A stretch of DNA of 59,006 nt from assembly GCA_913057825.1 (NCBI GenBank), contig CAJXOW010000016.1, positions 1 to 59,006 of the forward strand, in the 5' to 3' direction. Shown here in pieces: positions 1 through 7,139 of the stretch (position 1 is its first letter; each line of letters opens with the position of its first letter). Both the position numbers and the translations under genes were made by a program. The stretch comes from an uncultured Balneolaceae bacterium (lineage in GTDB: Bacteria > Bacteroidota > Rhodothermia > Balneolales > Balneolaceae). The notes beneath the pieces are model-generated. The model was not told where the DNA came from, ran no database searches, and saw nothing but the letters and a program-made list of their open reading frames with translations.

Positions 1-128
1 ATATTCCCGCTTTGGTTTTATAATCAATTAGATTTGGGCTACCTTTATAGTACAAAAGTTGGAATGTAATTTTACAATATAACAAATAATAATTTTGCAA
101 TGGCTGTTAAGGGTAGTGGCACTAAACC

Positions 129-147
129 TTGCACCATTATTGCACCA
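129..147 (+). repeat. TTGCACCA direct repeat pair, 11-bp period
   Basis: TTGCACCA occurs at 129-136 and again at 140-147. The 11-bp period (one helical turn) matches the TGTTACCCA pairs inside the element at 416-435 and 10021-10040, but the sequence differs. By analogy this could be an arm-type integrase site of a different element lying to the left. That is inference from spacing alone. Confidence 0.35.
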
Positions 148-197
148 GCCTGGAATGAAGGTCAACTATCACAATTGAATAAGTACCCATTTAAAAA

Positions 198-234
198 AGC
201 CCTGCAACTCTATAATACTAGGAGGTACAGGGCT
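198..234 (-). terminator. hairpin terminator on the minus strand, probably original to tRNA-Leu
   Basis: Arms AGCCCTG (198-204) and CAGGGCT (228-234) pair perfectly across a 23-nt loop. Read on the minus strand the stem is followed by a run of T (complement of 193-198). It lies just beyond the displaced tRNA 3' end at 241-301, so before integration it would have been the tRNA gene's own terminator. Confidence 0.55.
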
Positions 235-240
235 AAAATA

Positions 241-301
241 AGTACCGGAGGCGGGACTTGAACCCGCACGTCCGCAAAGGGACATGTGATTTTGAGTCAC
301 A
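241..301. repeat. left attachment site: 61-bp copy of the tRNA-Leu 3' part
   Basis: These 61 bases are identical to 10125-10185. They contain the 3' half of a tRNA-Leu (minus strand): T arm, variable arm and the anticodon stem-loop with anticodon CAA. The D arm and 5' acceptor strand are missing, so this is not a gene. It marks the left boundary of the integrated element. Confidence 0.9.
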
Positions 302-415
302 TTAAGTCGTGTTTCTGGTTGTTCCACGTTTTAGCGCTTTCCCTCCTAAAAAGTTGATATACCGGCAAATTAAGAATATATTTGTAGCAGGTTGTTTCAT
401 AACAGACCGCTTTCT

Positions 416-435
416 TGTTACCCACATGTTACCCA
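416..435 (+). promoter_or_regulatory. candidate integrase arm-type sites, left end
   Basis: TGTTACCCA occurs at 416-424 and 427-435, separated by CA. The same arrangement, separated by TG, is at 10021-10040 near the other end, in the same orientation. Paired short repeats flanking an integrated element at its inner edges are typical of arm-type binding sites of lambda/P4-class integrases. They also lie 15-35 bp before the integrase start, so binding could repress its promoter. Confidence 0.6.
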
Positions 436-450
436 TGAGACTAATTTGCC

Positions 451-1677
451 ATGCCAAAAGTTAATCTTACTTCCAAGTATTTAGAGAACCTTGACCCCCC
501 GGAAAAGCAAAAAGAAATCTGGGATAAAAAGGTTGAGGGATTAGGTGTACGAATAATGCCGTCTGGATATATTTCCTTTTTCTATCGGTATCGGTTACAA
601 CGGAAAAATCAGCGAGATAAAATTCAACGATATACGATTGGCCAATTTCCAGGGGTTGAACTTAAAGAAGCCAGGAAAAAAGTATGGAAATTGAAAATAA
701 AGGTCGCAGAGGGGGAAGATCCCCAGGCACAGAAAAAGGCCCGTAAAAATAGAAAGGCACCGGCCACATTAGAGGAAGTCGCGGAAAAATTTAAGGAGAA
801 GCACCTTCCTGGCCTCCGGGAAAGCACCCGGCGCGGGTATAGGAGCCGGATAACTAAATACATAGTCCCGGCGCTGGGATCCACACCGATCCGTTCTATT
901 GAGAAACACCAAATATTAGACCTATTGGAACGCATAGCCAATAAACAGGGAAATCCCACACAGTCAAACCGTGTCCGGGCGGTCCTTTCGAGTATGTTTA
1001 CATTTGCTATGGAACGCGGTTATGTGGATTCAAATCCGGTCCAGGCCATTAAGCCAGTAACAAAAGAGAAATCACGTAAACGTATTTATGACAAGCAGGA
1101 ATTAAAAGCACTATGGGAGGCATTTGAAAAGCAGGCAGAGCCCATGCAGTCCCTGTTAAAAATGCTGCTTATTTGTGGTCAACGGCTGTCAGAGACCCGG
1201 AAAATGCAATGGCAGCATCTTGATAACGGGGTCTGGAAGATACCAGCCGAAAACACCAAAGCGAAACGGGTTCATTATGTACCCCTTTCGGATCTTGCCT
1301 TCAATCTCATTGATAACCTGGCACCGTTAACCGGTGATAGCCAGTATGTGTTTGAATCACAGATGAACAAAGGAAACCCGTTGGTATCATTCAGCAAAGT
1401 TGCCAGTCGAATAAGGAACGAATCAGAGGTTAAAGATTTCAGAATCCATGATTTACGGCGGTCCGCTGCTTCCTATATGGCTAAATTGGGCGTGGATCGT
1501 ACTGTATTGGGCAAACTCCTAAATCATAAGGGATTGGCCGGGGATAGTCAGGTCACAGCCGTATATGATCGATATGAGTACATGGATGAAAAGCGCCGGG
1601 CGATGATTAAATGGTCAGCGCATATAAATGACCTTATCTACGGTCAGGATGAAGCGAAAATCACCAAGATAAGTTGA
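451..1677 (+). CDS. int: P4-type tyrosine integrase
   Basis: Site-specific recombinase expected to insert and excise the element at tRNA-Leu. Residues 1-90 form an N-terminal DUF4102-type arm-binding domain, followed by a SAM-like core-binding domain (about 105-200) and a catalytic domain. Catalytic residues can be placed: Arg245 in CGQRLSE, His333 and Arg336 in HDLRR, His359 in NHKG, and the nucleophile probably Tyr372 in VYDR. The length (408 aa) is normal for P4-like integrases. The gene sits next to the left attachment site, the usual place, and is transcribed into the element. The candidate arm sites at 416-435 overlap its probable promoter. Confidence 0.95.
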   Translation: MPKVNLTSKYLENLDPPEKQKEIWDKKVEGLGVRIMPSGYISFFYRYRLQRKNQRDKIQRYTIGQFPGVELKEARKKVWKLKIKVAEGEDPQAQKKARKNRKAPATLEEVAEKFKEKHLPGLRESTRRGYRSRITKYIVPALGSTPIRSIEKHQILDLLERIANKQGNPTQSNRVRAVLSSMFTFAMERGYVDSNPVQAIKPVTKEKSRKRIYDKQELKALWEAFEKQAEPMQSLLKMLLICGQRLSETRKMQWQHLDNGVWKIPAENTKAKRVHYVPLSDLAFNLIDNLAPLTGDSQYVFESQMNKGNPLVSFSKVASRIRNESEVKDFRIHDLRRSAASYMAKLGVDRTVLGKLLNHKGLAGDSQVTAVYDRYEYMDEKRRAMIKWSAHINDLIYGQDEAKITKIS

Positions 1678-1740
1678 CTGTTATTGTAACATTCCGTAAC
1701 AGTTTATATATTGTATTTCAACCTACCTGATTAAGAAAGT

Positions 1741-1761
1741 GAAAGGGCGTGATGCCCTTTC
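1741..1761 (+). terminator. hairpin downstream of the integrase gene
   Basis: GAAAGGGC (1741-1748) and GCCCTTTC (1754-1761) pair perfectly around a 5-nt loop. There is no strong T run after it, so it may be a weak terminator or an mRNA-stabilising stem in the leader of the AlpA-like gene. Confidence 0.4.
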
Positions 1762-1795
1762 GTAGTGCAAGTATTTTTCAGGAAGGAGCAAAGCG

Positions 1796-1851
1796 GTGAT
1801 GCGTGATGCAAGCCCGCCGGAAAATAATCCGTAAACTAAATCACGTATCAC
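1796..1851 (+). promoter_or_regulatory. inverted repeat ending at the AlpA-like start codon
   Basis: GTGATGCGTGAT (1796-1807) can pair with ATCACGTATCAC (1840-1851) with one G-T pair, and the right arm ends one base before the ATG at 1853. As RNA it would bury the translation start; as DNA it could be an operator for the AlpA-like protein. No Shine-Dalgarno sequence is visible before the start, which fits translational control. Confidence 0.45.
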
Positions 1852-1852
1852 T

Positions 1853-2062
1853 ATGGAAACTTCTTCCTGGCATATCATACGTCCTTCCCAACTAGCAGAG
1901 AAACTTGGTGTGTCTCGCACCACCATTTATCGCATGGAGAAACGCGGTGATCTTCCTCCCAGAATCAAGATGTCTAACCGTGCCGTGGGTTGGCGCTCCG
2001 ATGTAATAGAAGAATGGTTAGAGGAACGCACTTCCAGTGACCAAGAGCTTGCCACAAATTAA
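1853..2062 (+). CDS. AlpA/MerR-like helix-turn-helix regulator, probable excisionase
   Basis: Small DNA-binding protein (69 aa) with the layout of AlpA-family phage regulators. The helix-turn-helix spans about residues 10-32 (QLAEKLGVSRTTIYRME), followed by a wing and the closing segment GWRSDVIEEWLEERT, which is typical of the family. AlpA-type proteins activate excision of P4-like islands or act as recombination directionality factors. Its position just after the integrase and before the replication gene supports that role. The gene is preceded by an inverted repeat that could control its translation. The family assignment is firm; the exact role is inferred. Confidence 0.85.
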   Translation: METSSWHIIRPSQLAEKLGVSRTTIYRMEKRGDLPPRIKMSNRAVGWRSDVIEEWLEERTSSDQELATN

Positions 2063-2076
2063 AGGGAGGGTTCATC

Positions 2077-2745
2077 ATGGCATATGACAGGCGCTTTATC
2101 CGATCTACACTCTGGAAACGTCCTTTTTTTGGAGAACTATCTCTGAAAGATCGCCTATTCTGGATTTATTTGTGGAGTCAGGCAGATATTTCAGGTGTTC
2201 ACCAACTTCATTACCCAGTTGATTCTGCTTACCTAGGTTTCGATATCGATAGGGAGTTTATTAAAGACTTCTTGGGTAAAGTTAATTCAGACGAAGAGAG
2301 AATTAGACCTTTGAAGGGTCAGCGTCTTTGGATTATTTCATTCGTGCGATTTCAACAAAAACCAAAAGGTGGTCCACTCTCTGACTCTGCACCTCCACAT
2401 GTTAATGCAGTTAGAACCTTAAAAGAACATGGAATTTTGAAGCAAGCTATTAAAAACGATCCTGATCTATTTGAAAACCATGTAAACATTGATGAATACG
2501 AAGATTCCCTTTATGAAGGCAACTCTAAGGGTAATACTAGGGTAGGACAAGGGTACAATAAGGGAGATAATAATAATCCTAATAAGGGTAATAATCCTAA
2601 CCCTAATACTGGCAACAAAAGTGAACAAAAGTCAGAGGGAGATAAAAAAGATTATCATAGGTCAGAAGCAGAAAAGAATAAAAAAATAGTAGATGAATAT
2701 AAGAGAGATACCGGAGTTAGTGAGGACCCTGATTTACCATTTTAA
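2077..2745 (+). CDS. replication-initiator-like protein with disordered C-terminal half
   Basis: 222 aa, preceded by a good ribosome-binding site (GGGAGG). The N-terminal half (about 1-125) opens with AYDRRFIRSTLWKRPFF and contains a compact globular region reminiscent of the N-terminal winged-helix part of phage replisome-organiser or DnaD-like proteins. The C-terminal half (about 145-222) is a low-complexity linker rich in Asn, Gly, Lys and Pro with near-repeats such as NPNKGNNPNPN. It ends in DPDLPF, an acidic, hydrophobic-tipped tail like the beta-clamp or SSB-type interaction tails, though that is only a resemblance. It is followed by an AT-rich, repeat-containing stretch. A replication or partner-recruitment role is inferred; no Walker or primase motif is present. 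Confidence 0.5.
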   Translation: MAYDRRFIRSTLWKRPFFGELSLKDRLFWIYLWSQADISGVHQLHYPVDSAYLGFDIDREFIKDFLGKVNSDEERIRPLKGQRLWIISFVRFQQKPKGGPLSDSAPPHVNAVRTLKEHGILKQAIKNDPDLFENHVNIDEYEDSLYEGNSKGNTRVGQGYNKGDNNNPNKGNNPNPNTGNKSEQKSEGDKKDYHRSEAEKNKKIVDEYKRDTGVSEDPDLPF

Positions 2746-2753
2746 TTAATAAC

Positions 2754-2800
2754 ATTGTTATTATTGTTATTGTTACTATGTATTCATATGTTAAACATAT
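2754..2800 (+). repeat. AT-rich iteron-like repeats and palindrome after the replication-like gene
   Basis: Two perfect tandem 9-mers ATTGTTATT (2754-2771) run into TTGTTAC, and a perfect 15-bp palindrome ATATGTTAAACATAT lies at 2786-2800. The whole gap 2746-2829 is strongly AT-rich, unlike its surroundings. It could be a replication origin for the element, or the operator and promoter of the structural operon that starts at 2830. Sequence supports the repeats; the function is a guess. Confidence 0.45.
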
Positions 2801-2829
2801 ATAAATAATTACAATGTACCCTTTACTGT

Positions 2830-3231
2830 ATGTCCGATAACGGATCGCAGCGCTACAAATTTACTGGAAAGCGGGAAAGCGGAGAGGAAGTTAATTTTAC
2901 CGAGCACCAAAAGTCTGACTGGACCGAAAGCGATACCCAGACCAATGCCGCGGCCACCGCGTCCCGCGCCGCTGAAACGGGTAAAAAGCATTACATCGAT
3001 ACCATTATTGCCTCGTTCACCGGCGGAGGTAATGCGGCTAAACTGGCCGTAAAAAATGGTAATGAGACCTTATTTACTGTTGATGTGCATGACCAAATAG
3101 TGATCCCGTTTGCAGTTCCCCTGGAAGGCATTAGAGGTAATCTGATAAGTGCGGAGCTGGGAGCCGGAGGGTCCGGCGTTGATGGATCCGTGGCAATTAT
3201 AGGACACTCTGTTAATATTCAAACAACCTAA
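2830..3231 (+). CDS. small beta-rich protein, candidate virion or decoration protein
   Basis: 133 aa with no signal peptide and no membrane segment. The N-terminal third is polar (many Ser, Thr, Glu, with an Ala-rich stretch near 40-50). The rest looks beta-rich with regular Gly turns, for example ASFTGGGNAAKLAVKNG, and ends in a small hydrophobic strand (SVAIIGHSVN). I do not recognise the family. It is the first gene of the tight operon that includes the tape-measure and gp10-like genes, so a virion component (decoration, tail or spike protein) is plausible. It follows the AT-rich stretch that probably contains the operon promoter. Confidence 0.55.
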   Translation: MSDNGSQRYKFTGKRESGEEVNFTEHQKSDWTESDTQTNAAATASRAAETGKKHYIDTIIASFTGGGNAAKLAVKNGNETLFTVDVHDQIVIPFAVPLEGIRGNLISAELGAGGSGVDGSVAIIGHSVNIQTT

Positions 3232-3239
3232 TTCTAGTT

Positions 3240-3455
3240 ATGCCAGCAACCAAGCAAATTGAAGCCGATCACAGACTATTTAACCGGTTGCCTTCCGAGT
3301 TTAGTTGGTCCGAGGCCGTTCGTGCTGCTTACAAGCTGGGCTTTTCCCGGTCCTGGGCGTGGGAGCAACTGGAAAAAGCCCGTTTTAGCGGCTCTATCAA
3401 ACGGGTTGAGCGTGGAACCTATAAAAAGAAATTAAGGGAGCTGAACAATGCCTGA
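3240..3455 (+). CDS. small helix-turn-helix-like protein
   Basis: 71 aa, highly basic at the C terminus (YKKKLRELNNA). Residues about 20-60 could form a winged helix-turn-helix: SWSEAVRAAYKLGFSRSWAWEQLEKA resembles replication-relaxation or DNA-binding HTH segments of phage proteins. Its last 8 bases overlap the start of the tape-measure gene, so the two are probably translationally coupled. Function is unknown; a regulator of the operon is a reasonable guess. Confidence 0.55.
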   Translation: MPATKQIEADHRLFNRLPSEFSWSEAVRAAYKLGFSRSWAWEQLEKARFSGSIKRVERGTYKKKLRELNNA

Positions 3456-5469
3456 CGTTGCAGAACTTGGGATACGAGTAGAAAGCAGTTCGGCGAATGA
3501 TGCCTCTCAAGGGCTTGACCGGCTAGTTAAGTCGGGTCGTATTGCTGAAGATCAAATGAATGACCTCCGACAGTCGGCGCGGCGTACCAATGCCGGTATG
3601 AGTCGCATGGCAAGAGGTATGGGGCGGTCTACCCGGAGTATGAGAAGCGCCCGTAATGTAGCCATGAACTTTGGCCAGGTACTCCAGGATGCACCCTTTG
3701 GACCTATGGGAGTAGCAAACAACATTGACCCCCTACTCCAGTCGTTTGGACGGTTAAAGCAACAAACCGGATCCACGGGGGCCGCATTTAAGACTATGAT
3801 GGGAGCCGTAAGCCCGGCTACCATGCTATTTGGAACGATACTTCCAACAGCTTTAGTTGCTGCACAGGCCGGGTTGTTCGATTTTGGATCTGCTTCAAAA
3901 TCTGCAAAGGAACAGCTGGAAGAATTGGAGCAACAGCTTAACAGCTTTGCGAAAGCAGCCAGTGGAATGGAGGCCGATCCAGTATTTGACCCCCTTGATA
4001 TTACTAGCCAACAGCGAAGACTTGAGGCGTTGAAGCAATTCCGGCAAGAATTTCAACGAGTTAAAGCACTGCGGGCACAAACGCAAAATGTATCTAATTT
4101 AGCCGGCCAGGAAGTCCGCCGCCAACTGGAGATACTGCAACGACAGGGCGGCCCGCAAAGCCAGATAGAAGCCTTGCGTAAGCAGATTGAAATGGGGAAA
4201 CGATCTGAAGGTCAGTTGCAAAGTCTGATTAAAAAATACGGATCGCTGCTGGATATAAAGCAGAAAAACATAGATAAAACGATTGAACAGACTGAACAGC
4301 AACTGCTCCGTAATAAGGCTATGGCAGAGTTTGATCCGGGCCTCGGAACGCGTCTGGCCCTTCAGGACCAAATAGGCGGAGCCCTGCAACGTGCTAATCT
4401 TGGACTCCCTGGAGCAGAAGAACGTTTGCGAACTCTGCGAACCTCGTTTAAACAAACCGCCCAAGCGTACCGGCGCATGGTCCGCAATATGGAGGGAGGG
4501 CTTAGCCGGGACCAGGTTAATATTCTGGGTGCTTACGAGACTGCGATTGAAAATCTGAATAAGGCCCTAAAGGATGCCGAAACGCTTAACGTTTCGCAGG
4601 TATTGAAAGGAGTAAGCCGGCAAATGGATCGTATTGAACTTAAGGATGCTGTATTTGCTGATTTTGACGCCCTTACCCAGAAGATCCAGACGGTGCGCTC
4701 CGCTCTCAATCGAATGATAGAGAATGAGATAAAGCGCTCAAACAAGGCATTTCAGCAGCTTGAGCGACAGCTTTCAGCATTGCGAGCCCAACAGGGATTA
4801 CGTGATTCCGTACGAGGCAGTGCCGGGAAAGCTCCGGAAGATGTGATTATACCGAGTGGTGCCTCTCAAAGCGTCAAGGAAGCCGAAAGTATGCTTAACC
4901 AGATGAATGAGACAGAGCGGCAAATGATCCAAACTTCCGGAGAGTTACGGAATACAGCCAACCAAATGGGTAATGCCTTTACAGATGCCTTTATGAGTGT
5001 TGTTACCGGCGCTTCCTCGGCAGAAACGGCGCTCCAGGGATTCTTGCAACAGATACAGAGAATGATGGTGAGAAAGTTTGTTTCACAGGCCATTGTTAGC
5101 CCATTGATGAACGCACTACTACCCGGTAGCGGCATGATGATGGGTGGTGGTATGATGATGGGCGGAAACACCCCTCAAACCGGCAGTGCAGCCGGGTTTG
5201 GGTTAGGGTTGGCCTCGGCAGGTCCGCAAAGTACCCCTACCCTGCAAACCGGTGCAACAAAGGCCCCGTCCACCACTATGAATGTAAATGTCGTTAATAA
5301 CGCACCAGAAGCAAAGGTAAGCGCTGAAAGTAGAAGGCGGCCAGATGGCGGGCGTGATCTTGAGATCATGGTTGACAGTATTATTGCTGAAAGCGTAAAT
5401 CGCAACGGTAAAACAGCTCAAGCGATGCAGAGCAAATTTGGCCTAAGCCGCAAACCAAAGCGCCGCTGA
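3448..5469 (+). CDS. phage tail tape-measure protein
   Basis: 673 aa. Tape-measure proteins set the length of a phage tail and are injected into the host. The N-terminal part is a basic, Arg/Met-rich helix (about 35-75), then a hydrophobic segment (about 110-150, PATMLFGTILPTALVAAQAGL). It is followed by long heptad-rich helices (150-500) full of Gln, Leu and Arg. The C-terminal part has a Gly/Met-rich linker (MMMGGGMMMGG) and a closing segment containing PDGGRDLEIMVDSIIAES and KFGLSR, which is the usual end of lambdoid-type tape-measure proteins. At about 1 nm or more of tail per 7 residues it would suit a tail of roughly 100 nm (general rule, not measured). No tail tube, chaperone or tip gene lies beside it, which is very unusual. 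Confidence 0.85.
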   Translation: MPDVAELGIRVESSSANDASQGLDRLVKSGRIAEDQMNDLRQSARRTNAGMSRMARGMGRSTRSMRSARNVAMNFGQVLQDAPFGPMGVANNIDPLLQSFGRLKQQTGSTGAAFKTMMGAVSPATMLFGTILPTALVAAQAGLFDFGSASKSAKEQLEELEQQLNSFAKAASGMEADPVFDPLDITSQQRRLEALKQFRQEFQRVKALRAQTQNVSNLAGQEVRRQLEILQRQGGPQSQIEALRKQIEMGKRSEGQLQSLIKKYGSLLDIKQKNIDKTIEQTEQQLLRNKAMAEFDPGLGTRLALQDQIGGALQRANLGLPGAEERLRTLRTSFKQTAQAYRRMVRNMEGGLSRDQVNILGAYETAIENLNKALKDAETLNVSQVLKGVSRQMDRIELKDAVFADFDALTQKIQTVRSALNRMIENEIKRSNKAFQQLERQLSALRAQQGLRDSVRGSAGKAPEDVIIPSGASQSVKEAESMLNQMNETERQMIQTSGELRNTANQMGNAFTDAFMSVVTGASSAETALQGFLQQIQRMMVRKFVSQAIVSPLMNALLPGSGMMMGGGMMMGGNTPQTGSAAGFGLGLASAGPQSTPTLQTGATKAPSTTMNVNVVNNAPEAKVSAESRRRPDGGRDLEIMVDSIIAESVNRNGKTAQAMQSKFGLSRKPKRR

Positions 5470-5470
5470 T

Positions 5471-5689
5471 ATGGACCAAGTTAAGGACGTGTCGGATATG
5501 AGCGATACCGAGCTTTACCAGGAATTGCTGAATATTGGATCCAATATCATGAAAGCGAAGCGCGGGGAAATACAGGTTAATTATGCGCAAATAATTCAGT
5601 TAAGCGATTGGAAAGATACTGTTATGTGGGAAATGTATCAGCGCGGAATGATTAACTGGCAAGATTTACCACCAAGCATTAAAAACTAA
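5471..5689 (+). CDS. small protein between tape-measure and gp10-like genes
   Basis: 72 aa, acidic and helical, starting one base after the tape-measure stop codon. It has a pattern like tail-assembly accessory proteins (DTELYQELLNIGSNIMKAKRGE, then WKDTVMWEMYQRG) but I do not recognise the family. The tight spacing on both sides (1 bp and 5 bp) indicates co-translation with its neighbours. Confidence 0.6.
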   Translation: MDQVKDVSDMSDTELYQELLNIGSNIMKAKRGEIQVNYAQIIQLSDWKDTVMWEMYQRGMINWQDLPPSIKN

Positions 5690-5694
5690 CCAGT

Positions 5695-6120
5695 ATGGGA
5701 AAATTCAGCTTACAACTGGAAAAGTTTAAGGATAAGGTGGAAGGCCGCCTTGATCTTGTGCTGCAAAAGGTGGCATTGGACCTTACCAAAAAAGTAACAC
5801 TAAAAACGCCGGTCGACACCGGTCGGGCGCGTGCCTCTTGGAATGTGGGAGTCAACAACGTTGATACTCGCATGGTCCCGGAAAAGGTCAGCATGTCCCA
5901 AACTGGGGCCTTCCAGAAAGCCATTAATAGGGCACGGCGGGAAATTGCACGGCTTATCTGGGGTGATACGCTGTATATCACCAATAATGTACGATATATA
6001 AAATACCTGGAGCGTGGTAGTTCCACCCAGGCACCTAATGGAATGGTTGAGACAACCTTGATAGACTACCCGCTTATTGTTAAAGATGCGACCCGCGAAG
6101 CTAAACAGGAAAAGCCCTAA
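5695..6120 (+). CDS. HK97 gp10-like tail-completion / neck protein
   Basis: 141 aa. It matches the HK97 gp10-like family of head-tail joining or tail-completion proteins: the conserved TPVDTGRARASWN (about 40-52), the beta strand with TLYITNNVRYIKYLERGSS (about 91-110) and APNGMVETT are diagnostic. In ordinary siphophages it lies between the portal or capsid genes and the tail tube, upstream of the tape measure. Here it lies downstream of the tape-measure gene and none of its usual partners is present. It would act at the junction between a head and a tail supplied from elsewhere, if the element is a satellite. Confidence 0.85.
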   Translation: MGKFSLQLEKFKDKVEGRLDLVLQKVALDLTKKVTLKTPVDTGRARASWNVGVNNVDTRMVPEKVSMSQTGAFQKAINRARREIARLIWGDTLYITNNVRYIKYLERGSSTQAPNGMVETTLIDYPLIVKDATREAKQEKP

Positions 6121-6132
6121 AAGGTAGTATAT

Positions 6133-6210
6133 ATGATAGCTAACAGCCTTCAAATTACGGTTGCAGGATCCCCCTGGGGGTTAATGGTTAATCGGTTGAA
6201 AATCAAATAG
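6133..6210 (+). CDS. possible 25-codon small ORF
   Basis: An ATG at 6133 preceded by AAAAGGTAG opens a 25-codon frame ending TAG at 6208-6210, in an otherwise empty 100-bp gap within the operon. The product would be MIANSLQITVAGSPWGLM plus a short basic tail. The evidence is only the start context and the gap; it may be untranslated. Confidence 0.2.
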   Translation: MIANSLQITVAGSPWGLMVNRLKIK

Positions 6211-6221
6211 TTACCGAAATT

Positions 6222-6485
6222 ATGGCTTCATCTTATAAATACTCTCGATCCCGTAAGCCGATGGACGTTGAAACCATGAAAAAGCGGCTTACAGACGCGA
6301 TTAAGTTTGCCGAGCGGGACATGCATAAGGCAGAGTCTGTCGGAGAGCGTACGCAGGCCATGTATGCACTCCGAGGCATGATTTCAACGCTCTGGGAAAT
6401 TACAAAGGACCATGAACTTGAAAAGCGCCTGGAGAAACTTGAGGAACGCGTTGAAAGCCATAATAATATGCGGAGAGTTGGCTAA
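6222..6485 (+). CDS. small helical coiled-coil protein
   Basis: 87 aa, unrecognised. The first 15 residues are basic and polar (SSYKYSRSRKP). The remainder is a long amphipathic helix with heptad-like Leu spacing ending in EKRLEKLEERVES. The LEKLEERV stretch resembles the RLERKVRER and RIEEKVDR starts of the next two genes, so the three may be related or interact. It lies in the same operon, downstream of the gp10-like gene. Confidence 0.6.
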   Translation: MASSYKYSRSRKPMDVETMKKRLTDAIKFAERDMHKAESVGERTQAMYALRGMISTLWEITKDHELEKRLEKLEERVESHNNMRRVG

Positions 6486-6517
6486 TTCTAACGTTAGATA
6501 AGAACAGTTATAGAACA

Positions 6518-6847
6518 ATGGCAGCATTGAGTAAGCGAAGATTAAAACGGTTGGAGCGAAAGGTCCGGGAAAGGATAGGGCCGGATTCACATACAAAGTT
6601 GGTACTCATTGACCGGTATAAGGACCAGCTTGATTTTATCAGCCGGATGCCTGAAACCAGAGAGGAAGCTATTGAGTGGGTTGCTTACCAGTCGATGCAC
6701 CAAGAGGTGTGTATTCGCGGCGGCGTTGACTTGTGGCCGGATTGGTTGAAGGAATATAAGCCGTTCGTGGACACGGTTACGGAAGCATATTTAATTGACA
6801 AATTTGAACTGTACGAACTATTGGAGGGTTCCAATGAGTCTGAATAA
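6518..6847 (+). CDS. unknown protein with KRRL-type N terminus
   Basis: 109 aa. It begins AALSKRRLKRLERKVRER, a basic helix that is nearly repeated at the start of the next gene (SLNKRRLDRIEEKVDR). The rest is a compact mixed domain with Trp-rich segments (VDLWPDWLKEYKPF). It overlaps the next gene by 14 bases. The shared N terminus suggests a common docking helix or an old duplication. Function unknown. Confidence 0.6.
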   Translation: MAALSKRRLKRLERKVRERIGPDSHTKLVLIDRYKDQLDFISRMPETREEAIEWVAYQSMHQEVCIRGGVDLWPDWLKEYKPFVDTVTEAYLIDKFELYELLEGSNESE

Positions 6848-7139
6848 ACGAAGATTGGACCGTATAGAAGAAAAGGTGGACCGGGCAACCGGACATGCGG
6901 GTGGCATGATTGCTAACATAGAGCCTTTTGAATCAGCTGATAAGTTTGAGGAAGTGGCCCGCAAACACCAACGAGGCATTGCCAGGCTCCACCACGATTT
7001 AAATAAAAGTGATATGGACCCAAACCAGATGCTGGAATATGGCAGGGAAAGTATTAAGCATTTAAACGAGCAAACCAGAAATCACGAACAACAAATACGA
7101 GATCATCATGGCACAACCGAAGAAAGTCCAACAGAGTGA
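6834..7139 (+). CDS. unknown protein sharing the N-terminal helix of the preceding gene
   Basis: 101 aa from ATG 6834, chosen because GGAGGG stands about 8 bases upstream and because the protein then starts SLNKRRLDRIEEKVDR, like the gene before it. An open frame extends upstream to 6795 but only inside the previous gene. The product is helical and rich in His, Glu and Asn. Its end overlaps the next gene by 32 bases. Function unknown. Confidence 0.6.
   Translation: MSLNKRRLDRIEEKVDRATGHAGGMIANIEPFESADKFEEVARKHQRGIARLHHDLNKSDMDPNQMLEYGRESIKHLNEQTRNHEQQIRDHHGTTEESPTE

Larger units (their letters stand above)
1..240. other. left flank outside the integrated element, no gene seen
   Basis: No convincing gene is visible. 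It holds a hairpin (198-234) that would end transcription leaving the original tRNA-Leu 3' end on the minus strand, and a pair of 8-bp direct repeats at 129-147. A 53-codon open frame from 100 into the repeat at 241 has no recognisable features and is not called. The stretch is either original chromosome downstream of tRNA-Leu or the end of a second element using the same site. Confidence 0.5.

Noticed and set aside
241..301. second tRNA gene at the left end of the island
   Set aside because: Only the 3' part is present; D arm and 5' acceptor strand are absent, so it is the attachment repeat and not a functional gene.
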